In this document: positions 57,729 to 64,000 of the stretch, one piece after another
How positions within the stretch are numbered: the first letter of the stretch is position 1
How the letters are laid out: each line of letters begins with the position of its first letter
Assembly: GCF_019753045.1 (NCBI RefSeq)
Contig: NZ_JAIELN010000010.1
Coordinates: 1-64,000, forward strand
DNA: 64,000 bases
Origin: Hyphomicrobium sp.
Lineage (GTDB): Bacteria; Pseudomonadota; Alphaproteobacteria; Rhizobiales; Hyphomicrobiaceae
Direction: 5' to 3'
The notes under the pieces: generated by a model
What the model was told of the DNA's origin: nothing
Database searches by the model: none
Seen by the model: the letters and a program-made list of their open reading frames with translations, nothing else
Translations under genes and position numbers: made by a program

Positions 57729-58259
57729 TCAGTTTCGCGAACGCCGGGGCTGAACGGCTTTGCCCTGATGCAGCGGGCGTTCGCTCACGCGCTCGTATTC
57801 GCCCTCGATGACGACACCCTCATCTCCGGCCGGATTTTCTCCGGTGCCGGCGCGGAAGGTTTCACGGCTGACTTCGGCCTGATAGTGGAACAGCGTGACA
57901 AGCTTCAAAAGTCCGGTCCGGATGACGAGGTGGCGGACTTGAGGGATGAGCAGGCACAGGCCGAGCAGATCCGAGATCACGCCGGGAAAGATTAGGAGCA
58001 GGCCGGCGAGGACCTGCAAGAATCCATCGAAGAGCGGCGGGAAGCCTTCCCGTTCCGTGCCCAGTCGCGATAACGCCCGCTCGAATACGGAGAGGCCGAC
58101 CCGGCGAATGACGTACGTTCCGAGGATGGCGGTGCCGAGGACGATTACAGCAAGCCACCAGATGCCGATTGTCTGCCCAAGGCGGATCAGCAACCCGATT
58201 TCCAGCAGCGGCAGGGCTGCGAACGCCAGGATCAGGGCAATTTTGAACGGTTGAGACAT
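57729..58259 (-). CDS. fxsA: FxsA family membrane protein
   Basis: FxsA proteins are small inner-membrane proteins; E. coli FxsA relieves F-plasmid exclusion of phage T7. This 176-residue version has hydrophobic segments at about 5-50 and 75-100, the motif LLEIGLLIRLGQTIGIWW, GTYVIRRVGLSVFERA, and a polar C-terminal tail. The physiological role is not known. Start at the ATG of MSQPFK (58259). Divergent from the Tim44-like gene across about 295 bp with no clear gene. Confidence 0.88.
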   Translation of the reverse strand: MSQPFKIALILAFAALPLLEIGLLIRLGQTIGIWWLAVIVLGTAILGTYVIRRVGLSVFERALSRLGTEREGFPPLFDGFLQVLAGLLLIFPGVISDLLGLCLLIPQVRHLVIRTGLLKLVTLFHYQAEVSRETFRAGTGENPAGDEGVVIEGEYERVSERPLHQGKAVQPRRSRN

Positions 58260-58554
58260 AAGCGCTCGCAAAACTATTGCGGCACCTTAGCGCGGATGGG
58301 CGTCAGCGGCCATCGACCATCAGGAAGCAGGCCCCATGTTCAACGATATTCACATTATCGGGCAAGTCTTTGATCTCCGCATTCCGGTCGGGAAGGCCAG
58401 CGGCGACAGGCGGCAGACGCCGAATGCTTAAGGTGTTATAGAAGTTCTATCTTCAAATCGTCCGTCCGGGCCCTTAGATAGGGGTACTAGGGTGGCGGGC
58501 CATCCAACAGAAGCCTTTTTGGCACCACGTCACCCGGAGGCGCTGACCTTTAGT
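58260..58554. promoter_or_regulatory. Divergent region between fxsA and the Tim44-like gene
   Basis: Apart from a 31-codon frame at 58336-58431 that I do not accept as a gene, nothing coding is evident. It should contain both promoters. The Tim44-like frame is open back to 58492. Confidence 0.35.
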
Positions 58555-59310
58555 ATGAACGGTCAATTCGATCTTATTACAATCATTGCTCTCATCATCG
58601 CGGTTGCAGCGATCATCAAGCTTCGGAACGTGCTTGGCCACCGTACGGACGATGACGAGAAGCGCGTCGAGCGGCTGAAAACGCGTGAGCGGGAAGCGGG
58701 CCAGCGCCCTGCGACGGAAGGGGCTTCGGCAGACGTCATCACGATGCCGCGGCGTGACCGCGAGCCATTGGCTCCCGTATCTGCGGCTGAAGGCGCCGCA
58801 ACAAATGCGGAAGCGCGCATCAGGGCGTATCCTGTTTCGGATCCGGCTGTAACCACCGGATTCCTCGATATTGCGAAGGTTGATCCGACGTTCGATCCCG
58901 ACGCCTTTTTGGCCGGTGCTGGCCGGGCATATGAGATGATCGTGTCTGCGTTCGCGGAAGGAAACCGCAAGGCGCTGAAGGACCTTTTGAGCAAAGAAGT
59001 CTACGACGGTTTCACTGCCGCCATCGCAGAGCGGGAAGCTCGCGGCGAGACCGTCGAGCAGCAGTTCGTCGGCATCCGGAAGGCCGATGTCGTCGAGGCG
59101 GAACTCAAGAATGGCGTGGCCTCCGTGACGGTGCGCTTCGTCAGCGAGCTAATCTCGGCAACGCACGACAAGGCCGGTGAGGTCATCGCGGGCGACGCCC
59201 AGAAGATCACGGACGTGACCGATGTCTGGACGTTCAGCCGCGATGTCTCGAACGCCAAGGCTCGGAGCAACCTGAATTGGCGGTTGGTTGCAACTCAGGC
59301 TCCAAATTAA
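58555..59310 (+). CDS. Tim44-like domain protein
   Basis: This 251-residue protein resembles alphaproteobacterial relatives of mitochondrial Tim44. A single N-terminal membrane anchor (LITIIALIIAVAAIIKL) is followed by a charged linker (HRTDDDEKRVERLKTRE) and a C-terminal Tim44/Mba1-type domain with AYEMIVSAFAEGNRKALKDLL and DVTDVWTFSRDVSN. In relatives it lies beside fxsA, secB and mltA as here. A membrane-protein biogenesis role is likely but not proven. ATG at 58555 places the anchor at the N-terminus. Confidence 0.9.
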   Translation: MNGQFDLITIIALIIAVAAIIKLRNVLGHRTDDDEKRVERLKTREREAGQRPATEGASADVITMPRRDREPLAPVSAAEGAATNAEARIRAYPVSDPAVTTGFLDIAKVDPTFDPDAFLAGAGRAYEMIVSAFAEGNRKALKDLLSKEVYDGFTAAIAEREARGETVEQQFVGIRKADVVEAELKNGVASVTVRFVSELISATHDKAGEVIAGDAQKITDVTDVWTFSRDVSNAKARSNLNWRLVATQAPN

Positions 59311-59393
59311 GATTGGGCCCCAAATTAAGAAAACGTTAACTGGCGCGATGTGACCGTGTGGGCGGGGTATGCCGCTTCACACGGAAAAGCGTC

Positions 59394-60707
59394 ATGCGTT
59401 CGTCTGGCACCTCATGGGCGTTCAGCCCGCAATTTTTCAACCCCGTTCGTCTCGTCGCGCTGTTATTCTCTCTCGTAGCGATGCACGTTGCGCACGTTCC
59501 CGCGTTCGCAAAATCATCGTCCGAAAAATCATCGCCCGATAAGCCTCAGAACAAAGCTCAGCCTCGAATGGCTTCGAACCCAATCTCCTTCGAGCCCATT
59601 TCGTTCGACGATCTTCCCGCCTGGAAAGAGGACGATCATCTCGCCGCCTGGAAGGCGTTCCTGGCGTCATGCGGACCGTTGCTGAAAGCGGGCCCGCGCG
59701 AGCCGACGCCCGGAAGCGCAGGTTTGCCGCAAGAGCTTCTCGACGTTTGCTCGCGGGCGGTTGCGTTGTCGAAGTCGAAGACCCCGCAAACGCGGCAGGG
59801 CGCGCGGCAATTCTTCGAGGCTCATTTCCAGCCCAATCGGGTCGTGGGGAACGATCACGACGGATTGCTCACCGGGTACTTCGAGCCGGACATCAAAGGT
59901 TCGCGGACGCCGGACAAGACTTTCAAGGTGCCGGTCTACCGACGGCCGCACGACCTCGTGAATATGGTTCCGGAAAGCGAGCGCGGCGCCAAGTCGGGGG
60001 CGCTCACGCATCAGCGCAAGACTGACCGCGGCCTGGAGCCGTATCTGACGCGCACCGAGATCGAGGAGGGCGGACTCGCCGGTTTGGGTCTCGAGCTCTT
60101 TTACCTCAAGGATGCGGTCGACGTTTTCTTCATGCAGGTCCAGGGGTCCGGCCGTATCGAATTGCCGAACGGCGACAAAGTTCGGATTACCTATGACGGC
60201 AAGAACGGTTATCCCTATAACTCGATCGGACGGTTGCTGATTGATGAAGGTCATCTGACGGCGGACGAGATGTCGTTGAAGTCTTTGAAGAAATGGCTGA
60301 AGGCCGATAAAGACCGGGCGAAACCCGTGATGCGGAAAAATCATTCCTACGTTTTCTTCAAAGAGCTGTCGGGCGAGGAAGCGAAGGCGCCGATGGGCGT
60401 CCACTGCATTCCACTGCAGCCTTTGCGAAGTCTCGCTGTCGATACGACGTACTACCCGATCGGGATTCCGATCTATGTCGACGCTCCGCAAATCACGCAT
60501 GCAACGCCATCGCGCGAATTTCACAGGCTGATGATCGCCCATGACGTCGGCTCGGCAATCAAGGGATCGGAGCGCGGCGATATTTTCTTCGGTTCGGGCG
60601 ATGCGGCGGGCAGGCTTGCAGGCGTAACGAAGCAACCGGGCCACCTCTACGCGCTGCTTCCCCTCGACCGATCGCACGCACATAAGACTGCGAGCGATGG
60701 CCCGTGA
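59394..60707 (+). CDS. mltA: Membrane-bound lytic murein transglycosylase A
   Basis: MltA cleaves peptidoglycan glycan strands, forming 1,6-anhydro ends. The 437-residue protein has an N-terminal hydrophobic export segment (about 15-40), the MltA domain with FFEAHFQPN, LTGYFEPDIKGS and VQGSGRIELPNG, and the 3D domain with catalytic aspartates in RLMIAHDVGSAIKG and RGDIFFGSGDAAG. The last codons overlap the Smr gene start (GTGA). No clear lipobox is seen. Confidence 0.94.
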   Translation: MRSSGTSWAFSPQFFNPVRLVALLFSLVAMHVAHVPAFAKSSSEKSSPDKPQNKAQPRMASNPISFEPISFDDLPAWKEDDHLAAWKAFLASCGPLLKAGPREPTPGSAGLPQELLDVCSRAVALSKSKTPQTRQGARQFFEAHFQPNRVVGNDHDGLLTGYFEPDIKGSRTPDKTFKVPVYRRPHDLVNMVPESERGAKSGALTHQRKTDRGLEPYLTRTEIEEGGLAGLGLELFYLKDAVDVFFMQVQGSGRIELPNGDKVRITYDGKNGYPYNSIGRLLIDEGHLTADEMSLKSLKKWLKADKDRAKPVMRKNHSYVFFKELSGEEAKAPMGVHCIPLQPLRSLAVDTTYYPIGIPIYVDAPQITHATPSREFHRLMIAHDVGSAIKGSERGDIFFGSGDAAGRLAGVTKQPGHLYALLPLDRSHAHKTASDGP

Positions 60708-61345
60708 AAAAGCAAAGTGGCGGTGGCGGTGGCAAAGGGCGGGGTTCGGCCGACGACAACGATGATCACGAAATCTGGCGCCACACCGCTGCAACGATCG
60801 AGCCTTTGAAGCGCGCCAAGGCTCGCTTTCATCCGGCGAGCGATGCCGTTAAAGCGGCCGGCGTATCGAGGCCGAAGATTTCCGCCGAGCCCGAGAGGCC
60901 GCCGGTCAAGCCGCGCTCGGCGCACGCTCATCCCGAAATTGCGCGTCCGAAGCCGTCTCCGGCGAAAGCTCCCGATCTTGCGCTCTTCGATCGCAACAGC
61001 GTGCGAAAATTGCGTGGTGGCCGGACAGAGATCGAAGCGCGCGTCGACCTTCACGGCATGCGCCAGGACGAAGCCCACATGGCGCTCCGAAGCTTTCTCT
61101 TCAGCTGCCAACGGCGCGGCTTGCGGTTCGTTCTCGTGATCACCGGCAAGGGCAAGACGAACGGCAAAGCTCTTTCGGAAGAGGGATACGGGGAGCGAGA
61201 GCGTGGCGTTCTCAAACGCAACGTTCCGCGCTGGCTCGATGAGCCAGAGTTAAGGGCAATCGTCGTCAGTTTTACGGTTGCCGCCATCCAGCACGGCGGC
61301 GAAGGCGCGATGTACGTTCATCTGCGTTCGAAGAACCGGGTGTAA
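60704..61345 (+). CDS. Smr domain protein
   Basis: This 213-residue protein has a glycine/lysine-rich N-terminus (MKKQSGGGGGKGRG) and a disordered proline-rich region to about residue 90, then a Smr domain: VDLHGMRQDEAHMALRSFL and LVITGKGKTN, ending in VSFTVAAIQHGGEGAMYVHL. Smr domains of this stand-alone type are candidate nucleases (some are ribosome-rescue endonucleases). It is coupled to mltA by overlapping codons and convergent with the IalB-like gene, one base apart. Confidence 0.9.
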   Translation: MKKQSGGGGGKGRGSADDNDDHEIWRHTAATIEPLKRAKARFHPASDAVKAAGVSRPKISAEPERPPVKPRSAHAHPEIARPKPSPAKAPDLALFDRNSVRKLRGGRTEIEARVDLHGMRQDEAHMALRSFLFSCQRRGLRFVLVITGKGKTNGKALSEEGYGERERGVLKRNVPRWLDEPELRAIVVSFTVAAIQHGGEGAMYVHLRSKNRV

Positions 61346-61346
61346 T

Positions 61347-61877
61347 TTAGAAGCAGGTTTCCTGAAGCTTCTGTAGCGCCTGTCCGATGCCGTTCAGGGA
61401 GTAGGTGTCGGTCACGCTCGCGCCGCGATCGGAAGAGATCGCGACCGTCATCGTGTTGCCCTTCCGCATGGCCTCGACGAGCTTCAGTTCCTGAGTGGAA
61501 TCGGTGACGTAGGCACGATCGCTCGCGCCGAAAAGCCTGAAGCCTGCAGGGCTGACGGTCGCCGTGCCCTGCGCGCTCTTCTTGATCCGGAATCCCATGA
61601 GGAAGCTGACTTCGGCGCGAATGCCATCCTTGGGCCAGGCTGAAATATAGGCCCGGGGCGCTTCGCGGGGCGTGTCGTGCGGATCACTCGTTTTCGGTTC
61701 GCTCGTTACGAAGCAGAAGAGGTGCGGGTCATTGGCGTCGGCCATCACGTCCCAGTCGCCGAAGGTCGTAACGCGGGTCATCTGCTGTGCGCCAAGTGCC
61801 GGTTCCGGCGCTGGGCTCAACGCGACGAGACCAAGAAAAAGAATAAACAAAATGTTCCGCACATTCTGCTTCTCCAT
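61347..61877 (-). CDS. IalB-like (invasion-associated locus B) periplasmic protein
   Basis: This 176-residue exported protein has a signal peptide (NILFILFLGLVALSPAPEPA, cleavage near ALG) and an IalB-type fold: TTFGDWDVMADANDPHLFCF with a conserved cysteine, RAYISAWPKDGIRAEVSFLMG, a lysine-rich segment and a final cysteine in QETCF that may form a disulfide with the first. IalB in Bartonella is tied to red-cell invasion, but homologues are common in free-living alphaproteobacteria. ATG at 61877 overlaps the upstream methyltransferase stop (TGATG). Confidence 0.85.
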   Translation of the reverse strand: MEKQNVRNILFILFLGLVALSPAPEPALGAQQMTRVTTFGDWDVMADANDPHLFCFVTSEPKTSDPHDTPREAPRAYISAWPKDGIRAEVSFLMGFRIKKSAQGTATVSPAGFRLFGASDRAYVTDSTQELKLVEAMRKGNTMTVAISSDRGASVTDTYSLNGIGQALQKLQETCF

Positions 61878-62383
61878 CAAGGTCCCCCCTCACCGATCGG
61901 GCGATCGGCGAACCGCGCCAAGCTCCTTATGCGATCGTACATCACAATCGCGCCGGCCATCGCGACATTGACGCAAAAGGACGTCGGGATCTTGACGACA
62001 TAGTCGCAGCGCTCGATCAGCGGCTCGGAGAGAGAACCTAGCTCCGGTCCGAGCACATATGCCGCTCTGAGGGGATGGCGGAAACTCGGCAGGTCGATTG
62101 CATCGTCGAGGAGCTCGATGCCGACGAGCTTGCAGCCGCCTGGGAGCGCCATTTCGTCGAGGGTCGCCCAATTGTAGTGAGGCAGGTGCAGTTGGCTTTT
62201 CGACGTGTCCGCGTGGGCTTCCTGGGCCTTATAGGTCGCGCCGACCGTGAAAGTGAAGCTCGCGCCGAAGGCGTGCGCCGAGCGCATCAGATTGCCGAGG
62301 TTCAGCGACTTCGACATCCGCTCGGCTCCGATTGCGAAATAGCCCTTCGGGTGCGGCGGCCATGTGGTCGCTTTTCTTGACAT
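61877..62383 (-). CDS. SpoU/TrmH family RNA methyltransferase
   Basis: This 168-residue SPOUT methyltransferase has motif 1 NLGNLMRSAHAFGASF with the catalytic arginine, motif 2 AAYVLGPELGSLS, and motif 3 IPTSFCVNVAMAGAIVMYDR, which form the knotted SAM site. It lacks a substrate-binding extension, so it is of the TrmL-like small type; the RNA target is not clear. ATG at 62383 fits; upstream open frame is antisense to the next gene. It is divergent from the quinone oxidoreductase gene. Confidence 0.92.
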   Translation of the reverse strand: MSRKATTWPPHPKGYFAIGAERMSKSLNLGNLMRSAHAFGASFTFTVGATYKAQEAHADTSKSQLHLPHYNWATLDEMALPGGCKLVGIELLDDAIDLPSFRHPLRAAYVLGPELGSLSEPLIERCDYVVKIPTSFCVNVAMAGAIVMYDRIRSLARFADRPIGEGGP

Positions 62384-62435
62384 TGTGTTCTGCTCGTGTG
62401 TGTCAGAGGGATATGCAGCGAGTGGGACGTCACAC

Positions 62436-63413
62436 ATGAAGGCAGCTCTTTGCAAGAGCCTTGACGGGGCAAAAAGCCTCGCCGTCGAAACACTGCCGGA
62501 ACCGGTTGCCGGCCCGGGACAGGCCATCGTTCGGGTGGCGGCCGCAGGTCTCAACTTTGCCGATACGCTGATCACGCGCGGCAAATACCAGTTCAAGCCG
62601 GAGTTGCCGTTTTCGCCGGGGGCGGAGATTGCGGGCACCGTCGAGAGCATCGGCGCGAACGACGTCGGCGTTTCGGTTGGCCAAGCGGTCATGGCGTACG
62701 TCAATTGGGGCGGGGCGTCCGAGAAGATCGCCGTCGACGCCGATAAGCTCATCCCTATTCCCGACGGCGTGGCGATGACGGTCGCTGCGGGGCTTTCGGT
62801 GACCTATGGCACGGCAATGCACGGGCTTGCCGATCGCGGCCGCTTGCAGCCTGGAGAGACGGTCATCGTGACGGGCGCTGCCGGAGGCGCCGGCCAGGCT
62901 GCCGTCGAGATCGCCAAGCTCATGGGTGCTCGCGTGATTGCCGTCGTCTCGTCGGAAGAGAAGGGTGCGATTGCTAAAGCCGCAGGCGCGGATGACGTGA
63001 TCCTGTTTCCGGAATCTGATCTCAAGACGAAAGTTCGTGCGCTGACGAACGGCGACGGCGCCGACGTCGTCTATGACTGCATCGGCGGAGATGCTTCGGA
63101 ACCGCTGGTCCGGGCGCTCAACTGGCAAGGCCGGTTTCTGGTCGTCGGCTTTGCGGCAGGGGACATTCCGAAGATTCCACTCAATCTGCTGTTGCTCAGG
63201 GGCGCGGAGATGTCCGGCGTTTTTTGGGGCGAGTCCGTGAAGCGCGATCCCGCCGGACACCGCCGCAACATGGAGCAGATCTTGAGCTGGGTGCGCGACG
63301 GTCGCCTGCAGCCGCGCATCCACGGTATTTACCCGCTCGAGCAGATCCGCGAAGCGCTCGAGATTCTGGAGCGGCGCGAGGCGACCGGCAAGGTCGTATT
63401 GACGATGCAGTGA
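62436..63413 (+). CDS. NADPH:quinone oxidoreductase (zinc-type alcohol dehydrogenase superfamily)
   Basis: This 325-residue MDR-family enzyme has no structural zinc-binding cysteines. It begins KAALCKSLDGAKSLAVETLP and shows GLNFADTLITRGKYQ, SPGAEIAGTVESIG, the Rossmann motif VTGAAGGAGQAAVEIAKLMG, and VVYDCIGGD. It probably reduces quinones or acryloyl-type enals with NADPH. The substrate is unproven. ATG at 62436; the stop is 13 bp from the convergent thpR gene end. Confidence 0.93.
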   Translation: MKAALCKSLDGAKSLAVETLPEPVAGPGQAIVRVAAAGLNFADTLITRGKYQFKPELPFSPGAEIAGTVESIGANDVGVSVGQAVMAYVNWGGASEKIAVDADKLIPIPDGVAMTVAAGLSVTYGTAMHGLADRGRLQPGETVIVTGAAGGAGQAAVEIAKLMGARVIAVVSSEEKGAIAKAAGADDVILFPESDLKTKVRALTNGDGADVVYDCIGGDASEPLVRALNWQGRFLVVGFAAGDIPKIPLNLLLLRGAEMSGVFWGESVKRDPAGHRRNMEQILSWVRDGRLQPRIHGIYPLEQIREALEILERREATGKVVLTMQ

Positions 63414-63426
63414 CAGGCGACGCGCG

Positions 63427-63999
63427 CTACCAGCTTGCTTCGCTGTCGTCGGCGAGAAAGCCTAAGCCGCGCATGGGAAAGCGATCCTCTATCCCATAGG
63501 GACCCCCACCGACGCCGGGCCGCGACGACATCAACACGGTTCGGCCGACGAAGAAGGGTTCGGAACGATAGCCGCCGTGGCGCGATAGAAAGCGGGCGAC
63601 GGCATCGGCGTTCGAGTGCTTCAATCTTGCGAGCGTGACATGGGGTTTGAACGCGCGCGTATCAGGCGGCAAGCCCGCGTTGCGGGCGGCCTTCTCGTGC
63701 GCCCGCGCCAATTCCTCAAGTTCGGGGCGGGTTTCAACCGCGGCGAAGATTGATCGAGGATCATCGCCTCCGAATGCGCCGAGACCCGAGAGGCGGATTT
63801 CGAATCCGTCGGGTTCGATCATGGCGAGGTTTGCGGTGAACTCGCGTGCTTGCTCGTTGTCGATATCGCCGCCGAATCTCAGCGTGATGTGATAGCTCTC
63901 GGGTAATAGCCAACGCGCGCCGGGCAGCGGCACACGCAAACTATGCAGCTCTTCGCGGATATCATCCGGCAACTCGATGGCGGTGAACAAGCGGGGCAT
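63427..63999 (-). CDS. thpR: RNA 2',3'-cyclic phosphodiesterase (LigT/ThpR family)
   Basis: This 190-residue 2H phosphoesterase opens RNA 2',3'-cyclic phosphates. The twin catalytic motifs HITLRF and HVTLARL are both present about 75 residues apart, with the N-terminal MPRLFTAIELPDDIREEL typical of the family. The ATG sits one base from the right end of the window, so the gene appears complete. Confidence 0.92.
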   Translation of the reverse strand: MPRLFTAIELPDDIREELHSLRVPLPGARWLLPESYHITLRFGGDIDNEQAREFTANLAMIEPDGFEIRLSGLGAFGGDDPRSIFAAVETRPELEELARAHEKAARNAGLPPDTRAFKPHVTLARLKHSNADAVARFLSRHGGYRSEPFFVGRTVLMSSRPGVGGGPYGIEDRFPMRGLGFLADDSEASW

Positions 64000-64000
64000 C

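Noticed and set aside
58336-58431. 31-codon frame beginning MFNDIHIIGQVF between fxsA and the Tim44-like gene
   Set aside because: No good ribosome binding site and no recognisable composition or partner; the gap is a divergent promoter region, so a chance frame is more likely.

Overview
The window reads as a high-GC alphaproteobacterial chromosome, most likely of the order Hyphomicrobiales (Hyphomicrobium-like; inferred from gene content and order, not from a database search). The strongest evidence is the origin-proximal order parB-parA-rsmG-mnmG-mnmE ... rho-hemJ-hemE | ppsR-maf-aroE-coaE-dnaQ ... secB-fxsA-Tim44-mltA-smr, which matches the neighbourhood of the Caulobacter-type replication origin. 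Genes left of about 53 kb in this block lie mostly on the minus strand and those to the right mostly on the plus strand, as expected for divergent replication from the hemE/ppsR gap.

Layout. (1) 1-2433: end of a mobilizable element, with hairpin-rich DNA, a perfect 16-bp inverted repeat, a MobC-like accessory protein and a MOBP-type relaxase, abutting the 3' end of a tRNA-Ala(CGC). No integrase is visible at this end. (2) 2.5-14.4 kb: housekeeping genes: YggT, DUF167, folD, comM/KTSC, gshB, priA, a TalC-type transaldolase, an FAD-linked oxidase, xerC and a TraB/GumN protein. (3) 14.4-26 kb: TCA-cycle cluster read on the minus strand: zapE, mdh, sucC, sucD, sucA, sucB, a small unknown gene, lpd. 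A plus-strand 2OG-Fe(II) dioxygenase-like gene separates mdh from sucC. (4) 26-33 kb: accessory genes: GNAT, an unlisted 42-residue histone H1-like protein, a secreted CHAP/NlpC-like protein, aldo/keto reductase, PPK2, an unknown 312-residue protein, YggS and a GlcG/HbpS protein. (5) 33.3-40.5 kb: leuS-lptE-holA, a PfkB-family kinase, a small AT-hook-like protein, and coaA/hisE. (6) 40.6-53.4 kb: chromosome-segregation and origin region, with parAB, rsmG, mnmG, mnmE, a DUF255 protein, a sterol-desaturase-family protein, rho, hemJ, hemE and the candidate oriC. (7) 53.4-64 kb: ppsR-maf-aroE-coaE, dnaQ, secB, fxsA, a Tim44-like gene, mltA-smr, an IalB-like gene with a SpoU methyltransferase, a quinone oxidoreductase and thpR.

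The most notable feature is a set of parS-like sites (core CACGTG, best matches GTTTCACGTGAA) at 43.8-49.8 kb, between parAB and the candidate oriC. Three lie inside mnmG and are translated in one frame as repeated DSRET pentapeptides, giving MnmG an insertion of about 25 residues. A fourth is in mnmE, one lies between those two genes, one overlaps the terminator before rho, and one degenerate copy is in the DUF255 gene. No CRISPR array, rRNA operon, insertion sequence or obvious anti-phage system was found.
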